Assembly: GCA_947034885.2 (NCBI GenBank)
Contig: OX344756.2
Location: 12,520,098 to 12,584,097 of the forward strand
DNA length: 64,000 nucleotides
Reading direction: 5' to 3'
Source of the DNA: Thuidium tamariscinum
Lineage: Eukaryota > Streptophyta > Bryopsida > Hypnales > Thuidiaceae
Positions 36,304-49,209 of this stretch are shown in pieces. A program made the translations under genes and the position numbers. Below the pieces are notes generated by a model. The model had not been told where the DNA came from. It worked only from the letters and a program-made list of their open reading frames with translations, and made no database searches. Positions within the stretch are counted from its first letter, which is position 1. Each line of letters starts with the position of its first letter.

Positions 36304-38847
36304 GAATATATATATATTTTAAGTAACAAATAAATAACCATTGCATTAAAGAACTAAACATATTACAACTAAACTAAAAGTTACATAAATGAATTGATTA
36401 GGGCAATGAATCCACCATTATTAAACAAATGAAAATATTATCCTTATTTTAAATTCAAAATATAACAAAGAAAATTTTGGTTTTATTTTAGAAATAAGTA
36501 TCAATTATGTATAAATATCTTTTGATAAAAACCTTAAAGTCCTTTTACTTAAATAAAAAATTATAGATATTTTAGATTAAACTTTAGATTTATTATAAAG
36601 TAAAATAAGAAGTTGTAGAATTAAGAATAATATAAAGTGATTAGAAATACAATAAATTTTAAAGGTTTTCTTTATTTTTTTATAAATAAAAATGAAATTA
36701 TCTTATCAAAGGATTTTTGTTTTTTTAAAATTAACATTCTTTTAGAATGTTAATTCATTAAAAAAATGAAAAGCCTTCAAAATCATTGATTATAGATGTT
36801 AAATCATTAAGAATGTTAAGTCATTTAAATATGCTTATTTGGTTATAATCTAGAATATAATAAGGCAAAGCAAATATTTTGAAAGATCTATTGACAAAAG
36901 TAATAAAGATTACAAAAATTTAGTAATTTTATCTCTAAATTAAAATTTCTATAGATTTTAAAAGGCAAAAATTAACTTAATCTATAATCAACATTTAAGG
37001 TCATTTAGTTTTTATCATTTAAAAATACTTACCTACTAATTAGTTCCTACATTTATATTTATTTATATATCATTATTTTTTTTGTCTAAAACTTAAAAAT
37101 GTATAAAGATACACATTCAAAGAATAAATAAAAATCCATTCTAATCTTATTTAGAATAGGATATATTATTTAGTATTGATGGTATATATATTAGTAATAG
37201 GAACATCTACCTTATAGAGGATAAAGTCTATGGTACCTATTATTTAGTATATGGTGGTATATATATTAGAAATGGAAACATCTACATTATAAAGGATAAA
37301 GTCTGTATCACCTACTACAAAAATATTAAACTAATGTAATTTATATATATATAAGCACTATATTAGCATCTAGTTTATAATGAATAAACTCATGAACGAT
37401 ATATATATAAGTCAATGTCATTAGCTATACAAAAGTATTAAAGTAAATAAATGATATAAAAAGTTATATTTAAGGAAGTCAATAAGTTTACTTGTGGTTG
37501 CCTTTTATTGTTAGCATTTTATACAAGTTGAATATAATGTTTATATAATCATATCAGTTTAGTGGTCATATTTAAAAAAAAAGAATTGTAGTAAAGAAAT
37601 TATATAAATAGTAGCTAGTTATTAAAATAAATCATGTATAAAAAAATTTATATGGTTTTTATATTAAAATCATATTAATCTCCAAACACCCAAACTTTGT
37701 TTTTTGGCAATATAGCAACTTTGGATAGCTATTAAAAAATGAACATTTTATTTTGATTTTGTAAAATTTTCACAAAATATGTATTCAAAAAGTAGTTTTA
37801 GAAGCCAAACCTTTTCTATAGCTTTTCACTCTATGGTTAAAAAATTATGGGATAGTATGTTTCTTTTTTTACTGATTCGGTAAAAAGAAAAGTTCTTTGA
37901 AAATTATTTATTTAAGAAAAAAAATCAAAATTAGTTTGTTAAATTTCTATTACAGTGAAAAGATTTAAATCATTTGATTTTGATTGATGAATCAAAAGTT
38001 ATAAGGAATTTTAGTTTAGAGTAGTTTATTACTAGTTATAGAATCCCTATACTACAATAAAAGTTGGAAATCTTTTATTTAATTAAAATTTTAATATTAT
38101 TTGAAAAATAAACACAATTAGTGTAGATTTTTAATTACACTATTTTTATTGTTGATTTTGGCATTTTTCAATTCTATAAATAAATTGTTTACAATCAAAT
38201 ACTTTAACTTATTTTCTATTTTTTTCTACTTACGATTTTTTTCATATATGTTGTACAATCGTAAGTGATTTGAAATTATTTCAACAAGTAGCCAACTTGT
38301 CTTTAAGAATGAATCCAAAGAGTATCAACCAATTTGAATTTTTTTCTATACAAATATAACCTTATAAAGTGTAGTTGCCTGGTTTTTTGCACTATTTGTA
38401 ATGGTAAAAAAAGAATTTTACAACTTTAAACACTAATATCTAACAATCTATATGGTGGAAAATTTTGTAATTTCTTTATATCTTTTCAACCTAACTTACT
38501 ACAAGATCTTATGGTTAAATAAGTAAAAGAATGATTTTTTTGCTAAATTTTGGTACATGAATTAGAAACAAAAGTTTTAAAGTTGTTTTGGTGAAAATAT
38601 AGTCAAAACCATTTAGGTATTAAAATCCATATTCATTAAATTGTGACAAAAGGGGAAGAAGTACAGAAAATCCCTTATAGTTTATAGAATAAAATTTGAA
38701 AAGTCATGGAGTAAACAAGAGTTTTGGATATTCCAAAAAATGTATAAGTTGCCTAAAAACCAACTTATGACTAGAAGTCATAGGCACCAAAGTGGTTGAT
38801 TTTAAATAGACAATGCACCTATAGTGTGTCACTCTTTGCCAAGTCAC
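36304..38847. other. Extremely AT-rich intergenic DNA, no gene
   Basis: Long A/T runs and short (TA)n tracts. A local direct repeat around 37150-37320 (GGTATATATATTAG...GGAAACATCTAC motifs) was seen. No coding frame supported. Confidence 0.5.
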
Positions 38848-38850
38848 TTA

Positions 38851-39257
38851 GAGCATCCCCATGCCAGAGCCTTCAAACAGGGGCGTCAAATGGGGTTTGA
38901 CATGGGTTCATGGTTGGTGAAAGTGCTTCATGCCCCCTGCCTATACTCTGAAGTGACTCACTAAACACATCTCCCAAGTCAAAAACTACCTTTATCAAGC
39001 CAAAGGCAAGGTGTCAGGCCAAGTGTTGGGCCTCCAAGCTCCGAATGGCTGAAAATTCTCTGAGAGTGTGCCAGATTGAGGAAATCAAGATTTAGTGAGC
39101 CGTGGGGAAGAAATACAACAGTTGAGTGTGATTGTTACTTTGAAGTTTTTGCTGGGTAAATATTTTGTTTGGAGTGCCTGGCATGGGGCAGTTTCAAAGG
39201 GCAAACACTCCACATTATCAATTTGCAGCCCTTTGGCATGCAGGCATGGGGATGCTC
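38851..39257. mobile_element. Tourist-like (PIF/Harbinger) MITE, 407 bp, TSD TTA
   Basis: Ends GAGCATCCCCATGCC and its complement GGCATGGGGATGCTC, flanked on both sides by TTA (38848-38850, 39258-39260), the Harbinger target duplication. GC content is clearly above the flanks. Non-coding; short frames inside it are not genes. Confidence 0.8.
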
Positions 39258-39260
39258 TTA

Positions 39261-41090
39261 TGGCTGGTGTGTGTATTCTGCCTTTGTAAAATGAAATCCC
39301 ATTTGATTTTTGTCAGAAAGGAAAAACAAAGAAAAAAAAGACAGTGGAGTAAACAATTGAAAACAATCTAATAGAGTGCAACCAACTACTAAAAAGAAGG
39401 CTCCTAGAGTCAATTCAATGGCTAAAGTAAATTTCTCCTAAGAGATTCTTGTAATTATTACAACCAACTTTAGTAAGATTGTACTTCAAAAACAACAAAT
39501 GAATCACCAAATAATCACATTTATAGACATCAAAATATATAATAAATATTCCAAATGAATAAGAATTTTTCCTAAATACAAAATTAACTCAAATTTATTA
39601 CTATTCACATTTTGGTAGTCTTTAACTAACTTAAATAAATAAAACCACTAGGTTCATTTCAACCATAAATGTTTTGCACTTTTAATGTAATCTACATCAA
39701 TTGTTTTTAAAACTTATGTTTTAATTTGTTGTATGAAGGACAGATCATGTTTTATAAAGTCAAAGACAAATATCTAAATTGCTTTGAAGAATTGAACGGT
39801 TATATTCTCCAAAAATTGAAGCCTCCAAAAGTTTCATGCTTTGTTTTTCCAAAAAAATTCCTAAGATCACAAAATAGATTATTAAAAGTTCTAGTAGCTT
39901 TAGAGAGGTTAAAGATCAAATTTACAAATTCAAATGTATTTTTATTACTATGTTTATGAACGATATTTCACATTGTTTTTCATACAACAAAAACTGGGCA
40001 TGAAACTCATGGTCAATTTTTAACCTCCATATCTTCTAATGTATAACTTAAACATATGAAATGATTAGATTTTTGAATTTGTAAGGGTTCAATTAGTCTA
40101 GAAAGGTGGAAAAAGGTTCATTGAATAATCCAAGCTTTTAGTTATTACCGGTCAAAGGAAAAACACACCATAAAAACACCGGTTTTGGACTTTACAAATA
40201 ACTCTAATGTGTGTACAATATTGTTTAGAAAAATGGATTTTTTTTTTAAATTTGATTTTCTTAAATTATTAAAAATAAAAATATCCATAGACCCTTTTTT
40301 TGGTATTTTTTGCTTTCTATGGTCTGTGAAGTACTTTGTAGTAGTCTATAATACTAAATAGTACTAAATAGTACTACATAGTACTAAACTAACAGCCCAA
40401 ATCTGTAGGTGCCTGGAATTGTTGGTAAAGATTTGTAGGCACACGACAAATGCATTATACTATCATGATAGTACAGTACTGCTAGTACTAAGTCTAAAAA
40501 TAGCATTTTGAACCAAAAATGTAAAGTGTTTTTTGCAATCACCTGCTATCATTGTCATCGTGTATTATTCTTCTATTCAATGTAGTAAAATAATTCATTC
40601 CTATTTTTTTTAAATATTAATTAATAATACACATCCAAAAGAATTTGCTACTTCCAAAATCAAAAATAATGAATAATGACCCCTAGATGTCAATGACTAT
40701 TACCAACAATAAGAAAATTAGATAAGGAACCAATAAGAATATTAGAATTAAATAGGATTTCTATAGATCGTTATTTGTATTATATTTTATAATTAGAATC
40801 CCTTTAACACCTTTTAAAAAAGTTTATTTAAGACAAAAAAACAATGTTTAAATTTTTTTTAAGCTACCTAGTTTATTTATAGATATATATTTAAGTTATA
40901 TTACTTTACATATATACATTTTTGTAAATATCCATTTACTTTTGAACTATAAGCCACTTTATATTATTTTTTATTTACCTTACCAAAAGTGTATACAAAT
41001 TTATGTCTATTAGGGAAATATCTTAGTAGAATCATTATAGGGATTAGTACCACAGGTCTTATAAAAGTTCAAAATCAAGTTAGGGTTACA
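39261..41090. other. AT-rich intergenic DNA, no gene
   Basis: No supported coding frame. AGTACTAAATAGTACTA-type short repeats at about 40350-40390. Confidence 0.45.
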
Positions 41091-42740
41091 AGAGTATCAC
41101 TAAGCTTTTTGACAGTTTATTTTAAAAATTTTATTGGACCTACCCCCCATTTTCGAGGTCTACGAATCCAACGGTGAAAAGTAAAAAGCTTAAGAAATGC
41201 TCCATTTGTGAGATATGACAACTTTGACTTGAGGGTCCGGAGGTTTGACTTTGCGATTGTGGATGCATTTTGAGGAATTTTTGGACAAGGAGTAATGTTT
41301 TGGATTCGGCTTGAGAAGAGCTTTCCAAAAATGCTTTGTGTTTCTAAAAATACCTTTTTTATTTTTGATGCTTATTTAGGGTTACAAGGTTATTCCCTAC
41401 TTTTTGGCTTACTCGGATTAAGGTTTTTATTTGACCTACCCCCCTATTTGTGAGGGTTGCGGATCTCCTCCCAAAATATTGACCCTAAAAAGTATCACAG
41501 TTTGTGAGATATGGCAACATTGACTTTTTGCTTTGACTTGTAGGGTTGCCACTTATGAAGTGGATTTTGACTTTTACAAAAATCTAATCACACCTACCCC
41601 CCCTTTTGCAAGTGCAATGAATCCAAATATGCCTTTAAATTTTGAATTGGAATTTTTTTTTCCAAATATAGCAACCCTTATTTTGGGCCTATTTTGACTT
41701 TGATTGCTATTTGCGGCTTCATTATTGCACTTTTTGGAATTTTTTTTTGGGATTTGAGGTTACAATAAGATTACATAGTTTTGGGGGAAAGTTGTAAAGG
41801 TCAAGCGTCCCCGTTTGCTAGATATAGAAATATTGATTTTTGAGTTGACCAGCCTATAACAAGGGGTAGAGTTTGAATTTGGAAGTTTTGAAGGCACGGG
41901 GCCTCCCATTTTCAGACATGATGATTCCGATTTTGGAAGAATATTTCCAAGAATATTCTTTTTTTGGGCCCACTTGAAAGCATTGAGAACTAGAACGAAT
42001 GGGGATGAGGGTTTAGGCTTTAGGGTTACAAGGCTATCCTTGGCTTTTGGGCTTACTCGGATTAAGGTTTTTATTTGACCTACCCCCTTATTTGTGAGGG
42101 TTGTGGATCTCCTCTCAAAATATTGACCCTAAGAAGTGTCACAGTTTGTGAGATATGGCAACATTGACTTTTTACTTTGAATTGTAGGGTAGCCATTCTT
42201 GAAGTGGATTTTGACTTTTTCAAAAATGTAACCAACTCTAACCTCCTATTTGCAAGTGCAAGGAATCCAAATATGCCTTTGGATTTTGAAATGAAATCAT
42301 TGTTTGCCAAATATAGCAACCCTTATTTTGGGCCTATTTTGACTTTGATTGCTATTTGCGGCTTCATTATTGCACTTTTTGGAACTTTGTTTTGGGATTT
42401 GGGGAAATAATAACATTACAAAGTTTTGGAGAAAAGTTGTAAAGGTCAAGTGTCCCCGTTTACTAGATATAGAAATGTTGACTTTTGGGTTGACCGGCCT
42501 ATTAGAAGGGGTAGAATTTGAATTTGGAAGTTTTGAAGGCATGTGCCCCCCCATTTTTGGACATGAGGATTCCAATTTTGGAAGAATATTCCTAAAAATA
42601 TTTGTTTCTTGGGCCCATTTGAAAGGGTTGAGAACTAGAACAAATGGGGATGAAGGTTTTTGAGGTTTACTAATTTTAGAACTTTTGTGTAGACCAAGTC
42701 ATAGAGAATGATGTTGTGATTTCAAAATGGTATTACACTT

Positions 42741-42768
42741 GGGTTTAGGGTTTAGGGTTTAGGGTTTA
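42741..42768 (+). repeat. Interstitial telomere-type repeat (GGGTTTA)4
   Basis: Four GGGTTTA units immediately before GGTTACAAGGGTG, a start of a repeat unit in the 41-45.6-kb block. Confidence 0.9.
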
Positions 42769-43819
42769 AGGTTACAAGGGTGTTCCCGAAATTTTGGGGT
42801 GGGTTACAAGGGTGTCCTAGGGGTATGGCCAATTTTGGTGTTGATTTTATTGAACTTACCCCCCCATTTGTGAACCTTGCAATCATGAAAAACGTTGATT
42901 AGAACCCTAATAAGTTCACCATTTGTGAGATATAGCAACTTTGACTTTAGGGTGTTTGGGTTTGACTTTGGATTTGTGGATTCATTTTTTAGAATTTCAA
43001 GACATGGATTACCATTTTGGAAAGGGATAGGGAAGAGCTTTCCAAAATACCTTGTTTGCCTAAAAATAGCAATTTTGAATTTTGGCCTTATATGGGGATT
43101 GGGGGTAGTTTGACTTTTTGGTTTTAGGTACCTTAAGGTTTTAAATTACATGTACTCATAGATTTTCTTTGTACGAGTGTGAAATGATGTTGTTCATTTT
43201 GATCGGACATTTTATAGCAAGAAAGTGCCAATATGCGGCGGATATGGTGTAACTCGTTACACCTTTTTACACCTTTTCTAACAGGGTGTATCTTCCCCAT
43301 GTATTTTTGGGTGAAATTGAAGATATTTGTGAGATTATTGCACCATCTTGACTGATTTTTCGCCCTCTTTTCAACGAAACTACTCTTGCCTTCAAATTCC
43401 TTGTGGATCAAAAGATATGGGCGTTTAAAAACCATAGGTGCCGCCGCCCACAACCCCTTTGGCGACAAAAATCTCCATGAGTTCTTGCTCAATGTGAGAG
43501 ATTTTGGATTGCTTCTCAACTGATTTTGGCTCCTCTTTCCAACAAGACTAGTCTCATGCTCTAATTTGAAGTGAATTGCAAGTTAGGGCCGATCTTGGCT
43601 TGAAGGTCACCAGTTTGGGGTTTGGGGGCGACTTCAGCAATGCATATCTTTGCCAATTTCAACCCGATTCGAGAAATTTCGAGCTGGATCTGGACCGATT
43701 TCTTCTCTTCTTTCCAATGGTCCAAGTTTCAAGCTCAAATTCTCTACTTGTGAGAAGTTAAATCCACTAGAGTCTTCAAGTCTTCATGTTTCGGCCTTTT
43801 GGGGGGTTCATGCTTCTTT

Positions 43820-44192
43820 TCAAAATGGGTTACACCAGGGTGACCCGAATTACATGAGTGTAACCCAAAATTGCTTTAGTGTAATTTAGGGTTACACCAG
43901 TGTGACCCGAGATTACACTAATGTAACCCGGATTTACACTAGTATAACCCGAGATTTTTGCATGTAATTCAGGGTTACATCAGTGTGACCCGGCCTCAAG
44001 ACGTATAGGTATGGTCCGACCATCGGGAGATGGCCCGATCCACTAGTGTGACCCGAGTTACACAAGTGTAACCTTGGATTACACCGGTGTAATCTTGGGT
44101 CACATTGGTGTAACCCGGGATTCGGTGGGTGTAATTCGGGGTTACAATAGTGTGACCCAGGATTTCTTAGGTGCAATCCAAGGTTACACCAG
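43820..44192. repeat. Minisatellite of GGTTACACCAGTGTGACCCG-type units
   Basis: Roughly 20-bp units alternating GGTTACAC(C/T)AGTGTGACCC and their near-complement ATTACACTAGTGTAACCC, so the array is internally palindromic. A non-repeat break lies at 43999-44040. The 80-codon minus-strand frame is only the repeat read through. Confidence 0.8.
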
Positions 44193-44193
44193 T

Positions 44194-44216
44194 GGTTTAG
44201 GGTTTAGGGTTTAGGG
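44194..44216 (+). repeat. Interstitial telomere-type repeat (GGTTTAG)3
   Basis: Three units directly between the minisatellite and the next repeat unit (TTACAAGACTATTCCC). Confidence 0.9.
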
Positions 44217-45887
44217 TTACAAGACTATTCCCTGTTTTTTGGCATACTCGGATTAAGGTTTTTATTTGACCTATACCCCTATTTGTGAGGATTGCGGATC
44301 TCCTCCCAAAATATTGACCCTAAGAAGTGTCACGGTTTGTGAGATATGGCAACATTGACTTTTTACTTTGACTTGTAGGATTGCCATTTACAAAGTGAAT
44401 TTTGACTTTCAGAAAAATATAATCACACGTACCCCCCCATTTGCAAGTGCAAGGAATCCAAATATGCTTTTAGATTTTGAAATAGAATTTTTGTTTGCCA
44501 AATATAGCAACCCTTGTTTTGGACCTATTTTGACTTTGATTGTGAATTGCCGCTTCATTATTGCACTTTTGGGAATTTTATTTTTGGATTTGGGGTTACA
44601 ATAAAATTACATAGTTTTGGGGGAAAGTTGTAAAGGTCAAGCGTCCCCGTTTGCTAGATATAAAAATGTTGACTTTTAGGTTGACCAGCCTATAACAAAG
44701 GATAGAGTTTGAATTTGGAAGTTTTGAAGGCACATGCCCCCCATTTTTGGACATGAGGATTCCAATTTTGGAAGAATATTTCCAAGAATATTCTTTTGGG
44801 GGGCCTACTTGAAAGGGTTGAGGACTAGAACGAATGGAGATGAGGGTTTTTGAGGTTTACTAATTTTAGAACTTTTGGGTAGATCAAGTCGTAGAGCATG
44901 GTGTTGTGATTCCAAAATGGTATTAAACTTGAAAATTGGACGCTTTATGGATGAGATATGAATGGATGAAGTTTGGATTTTGTAAGGTTTTTGGAACTTC
45001 ATCCATCTATATCTCATGCATAAAGAAGGGCATTTAGGGGTGCCATACCATTTCGGAAAGGTGTCCTTACCCTTTACATGAATCTAAAGGGTTACAACTT
45101 ACAAGAGTATCCTTAAGCTTTTTGACAGTTTATTTTAAGGTTTTTATTGGACCTACCCCCCCATTTTCGAGGTCTACAAATCCAACGGTGAAAAGAAAAA
45201 GCTTAAGAAATGCTCTATTTGTGAGATATGGCAACTTTGACTTGAGGGTCCAGAGGTTTGACTTTGCGATTGTGGGTGCATTTTGAGGAATTTTTTGACA
45301 AGGAGTAATGTTTTGGATTTAGCTTAAGAAGAGCTTTCCAAAAATGCCTTGTGTTTCCAAAAATACTTTTTCTATTTTTGGCGCTTGTTTTTTACTTTGA
45401 GGGGTTTGGCTTTTGTGTGGGGTGCCTTATTTCATTTTGACTTCCATGCGGTCATGGATATCGTTCATAGGGTCCCATGATGATGTGGCACTTGGTCATT
45501 GGACCTTGTATGAATGAGTTATGGGCGGATGAAGTTTTGATTTTATAACTTCATCCGTCTATTGTCGCTATTTCAAGTTTCGGATGAAAAAATGAAAGAC
45601 ATATTTGAAAAGTGCGTGGAGGCATCTACAAGGTCGTGGTGTTATTTTTTGCTAAAAATAGATTCTTACAAGTGTCAAACAGGGTTGTTCTGCCGAACAT
45701 TGCGACATCGCGACATCGCGACGTCACGAAACGTCCAGTAGACCCTCCGCGACGTCCATAAAAGTCAAATTTACCTTTGACTTTTTTAAAATTACCACGT
45801 GGAAAATAATGCCACCTGGATGCCATGTGGCATCCACGTGTTACATTTTAGGGCGCATGCGGATCTAATAAAGATGTGCGACTACGG

Positions 45888-45949
45888 GTAGGGGCGACCT
45901 CGGGTAAGGGCGACCTCGGGTAAGGGCAACCTCGGGTAGGGCGACCTCT
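45888..45949 (+). repeat. Left subterminal GGGCGACCTCGGGTA repeats of element B
   Basis: Four units of 16-18 bp (GGGCGACCTCGGGTAA). The complementary array GAGGTCGCCC lies at the other end (54575-55030). Paired subterminal motif clusters in hAT elements are often transposase-binding sites; that role is inference. Confidence 0.75.
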
Positions 45950-46020
45950 TTCTTTTTTTTTTTTTTTTTTTTTTTTTAACATATGGAGAAATTCCATTGC
46001 AAAAAAAAGGGGGCAACCTC
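45950..46020 (-). mobile_element. Retroposon 3' tail with about 24-nt poly(A), minus strand
   Basis: Poly(T) at 45953-45979 on + followed by AACATATGGAGAAATTCCAT and TGCAA. On the minus strand this is the TTGCAATGGAATT...A(n) ending seen at 3653, 3907 and 33323. The long clean tail suggests a young insertion into element B. Confidence 0.5.
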
Positions 46021-46146
46021 TTCTATTGCAAATTACATTTGTTACACTTCTCTAAAAATACAAAAAAGTGGATGTAACAATAAAATCTTCTACTTCACTT
46101 GTCTAAAATCATGTGGTAAAATTTTCATGAGGTATGACCATATAAA

Positions 46147-46866
46147 GGCAATTGCATGAAAGACTTGTACTATTTTTCATCACATGTCTCATGTTGATCT
46201 ATTTTTTGACCATAACTTTTGTATTTTTGCTCCAAATGACTCAAGATTTCTCGAAAAGGTACTCATAACTATCATATAGCTTACATGAATTTTTGATAAT
46301 TTTCAAAAATATTTAATATAAAAATAATACTAGTGATTGAATGTCACATATGACAATTTGGAAGTTCTTAGTATTATGGAATACCTTTTTTTTAATGATT
46401 TTGAGATGAAATTTGGATGAGATGGTCTTCTAATAGACTTCTAGTTTTACACACAAGGATTTTTAAAAATAGTTAATTTTATGTCATGTGGAGGTCTATA
46501 AAGAGAGCTTCATTTTGCTTGTATTTTGAAACATATAAAATATTATTTTGGTAGATTTTTAACTGAATGACCATCTCCATAAAATTGTTGCAAATGGCCA
46601 CTTTTTATTTTTTGTATTTACTTATTCTTACTATTTTTCCCTAATTAAAACATGAAGGTATGTATTTTCTTAAGGTTTGGCACTTTTCCAGTTCTCCTAC
46701 TTAGAAAATTTTCCTATACAATTCCTTTTGTAGGTACCTTTGTCTTATTTAAAGGTATATTTTTTTAATTTAAAAATTATTTTTTTAATTAAATAGTACT
46801 CCAAAAAAAGTCAGAAGTACTATTGCAAAACGCAACAAATAGTACAAGTCTTTCATGCAATCACCC
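46147..46866. mobile_element. Foldback element F2 (720 bp), diverged copy of F1
   Basis: Ends GGCAATTGCATGAAAGACTT and, inverted, GGGTGATTGCATGAAAGACT. Colinear with 16394-17126, e.g. ATGACTCAAGATTTCT and AAAACATGAAGGTATGTATT. Flanks ATAAA and ACAAA suggest a 5-bp duplication with one change. The homologous DNA at 9630-9670 lacks the element and has one copy (ACGGA). Confidence 0.65.
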
Positions 46867-49200
46867 ACAAATTAGAAGATATTTGCATTCAAAGTTGGAA
46901 AAATAAAATTTTGAATGTTGGCCTACAATTTCAATGACTTTGACCACTATTTGTGGAAAATTTATGCACTATAGACTTTGTTTTTTATGTTGAATTACTC
47001 CTAAGAGCCCAAGGGGTTAGGACAAAATACAAATGTGATAAAATACAATTTCTATAATTTTTTTGAAGTTAGCATCAAAGAAGATTATGTGAAGCACAAA
47101 AAATAGAAAGTATCTATATAGGTACAGTTATAAAGTTGTTTTTAGATTATCTTCAAATGAATTTTGAAGATATAACTTCAAAAAAATCACCAAAAATACA
47201 ATTTTCATCTTAAATAGCACTTGAAGTTTTATTTGAATTAGTCAAAACTATGATTTCTATTGATTTGTGAAAAAATGAAAAAGATCTAGTAATGAGAGCA
47301 TCAACACTTTTTCCAAATATTAAGTTTTTCAACACTATGCAATTATAAACACTTCATGATATTTTTCTAATAATTTCTTTTTGGCCATATTGATCTTAAT
47401 TAGTTTTGAATGTAAATGTTGAAAGACAATCTATTTTTTTTAAAGTGAAGCAAAAAGAAATTATGCCCAAAAATTATACCCAAAGTAAGGCAACAACCAA
47501 AAATAGTTGCTTGAGTACTTAGGGGTTAACAAATTGTTAGGTAGAAATAGGTTGAACAAGAAAATAAATTATTAATAGTTCTAAGATGTAATTGAAACAT
47601 GTAAATTCTAATTGTGTGATTCTTCTAGGAAGAAAATTTAACCTTGACAAACAATTTTTTAGAAAATTTGTGAAAATGCATTCAAAATGAAATTTAATAT
47701 GTTATTTTTTCAAGAAGTTTCTATAATTGCTCAATAAACAAGATTGTCTATAATTTTTTATGTTTAGCCCAAATACAATGAATCATACCTTTAGACAAGT
47801 GGATTTTTGATCCCTTACAAGTTATATTTTAATTTCATTTTTGCAAATTTTTTCACATAATAATTTAGAAATGAACAAATGAGATTAAATTTTATGACAA
47901 AAATTACAAAAATTTGCACAAGAAAATTCAAATTTGAGATTCTATACATAGACCTCAACACCTTATCACCTTGCATATAGGATATTCAATATTCTTTTTT
48001 AAATGGCACATCATAAAAGAACAAGTTAATTTATTTACATTACTTTTTGAAATTTAGAGGCATGCAATGTGGCTTAAGAATTTATGCTAGTATAATAATA
48101 TCATGTCTTATTACAAAACAATGGATGGAGGAAACTACTTTCAAGGGCTTCATCAACCATGGTTTATTCATAACCAAGTTAATTACAAGAAAGAGCTTGC
48201 AAACCATAATAAAGATTTTAGCACTATATAGAGGGACAATTTGAAGAACAAGGGCAATTTTAGAACACCTGAGTTCTTAATCCCTAAAGGACCAAGGCCA
48301 TTTTTCTACAAAAAAAAATACTTAAACTCTCATTTTTATAGCAAAGAGAAGAAAATTTGAAAATTGTTTTTTTCGGCATCTAACCTTAGATTCTTATACC
48401 TAACTAGTACAAAAATTCGTGGATATCCTTTTTAATAATTGTAAATATTGCATTTAGATATGAATTCAATAAATTATTTTTCAAGACAATGATTCAATTG
48501 TCCAAGAAACAAGATTGTTCATAACTTTCTCAAAATAAATCCAAATGTATCAAAACTTTTCATGTAGGCAAAAATATAATCTATGAGAAAAAAATAAAAA
48601 ATAAAACTTTGATTTTAAAAATTGTTGTGGGCTACTCCTCTCTTTTGTTTTGAGTTTATTTAGGCATAACTTTTTATCTTGGATACTAATTGAAAAAATA
48701 TAAATTCATATGAAGCTAATCAATTTTTCTATCTTCAAAAAAAAATCCAATAATCAAGACAAAAATTAAGACAATAGGTACCTATATAAAATCTCATTTG
48801 TTCCCTAAAGGGACAATGGTTCTTCAAGCGTTACAAACCCTAGAAATCAAGAACTCCTGAAATACATTCCTAGAGAAAAATATCAAGGCATTAAGCTCTC
48901 CAAACTCAATCGAAGAAACAAAGAGGAGGTAAGCAATAAATATTTTTCAATAACTTAGAAAATAACTATTTCTAGGGTCTCCAGAGTCTGTGATGATATG
49001 AGAACCCTCGGACAAAAAATAATAATAAATAATTCTTCAAGTAGAATTGAAAAAAAGTTAAAAAATTCAAAACCTCGTTTTAATGGCCAAAAAATTTCGA
49101 AATAAAAGAAACTCATCCAAAAGCAAGGTAATAGCTCACACACCAATTACAATCACCTTAGACAAGCATTCTCCAATAAAATTATGTTTTAAACCCGCGT
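46867..49200. other. Interior of element B, AT-rich, no gene
   Basis: Related to 9640-10350 in the same order. No coding frame supported. Confidence 0.45.
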
Positions 49201-49209
49201 TCCCATACA

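Larger units (their letters stand above)
41100..45600 (+). repeat. Block of long diverged direct repeats with TTTAGGG-TTACAAGG starts
   Basis: Units of about 640-700 bp begin near 41375, 42010 and 44205, each with TTAGGGTTACAAG, then ACTCGGATTAAGG, then GACCTA(C/T)(C)CCC, then TTTGTGAGATATGGCAAC and ATATGCCTTTRRATTTTG. A second unit type (GGACCTACCCCCC, then AAATGCTC.ATTTGTGAGA) occurs at 41110-41340 and 45120-45370, with a shorter relative at 42850-43090. Short frames inside are repeat by-products. The block continues to the right of element B (see 55226). Confidence 0.75.

Noticed and set aside
43934..44176. 80-codon minus-strand ORF with repeated CNP..LH peptide
   Set aside because: Translation of the GGTTACAC minisatellite, no independent coding evidence.
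43820..44192. CRISPR-like array
   Set aside because: No constant repeat with unique spacers; contiguous diverged minisatellite in a eukaryotic genome.
21660..44216. Chromosome end
   Set aside because: TTTAGGG runs are only three to four units and internal, with DNA continuing on both sides.
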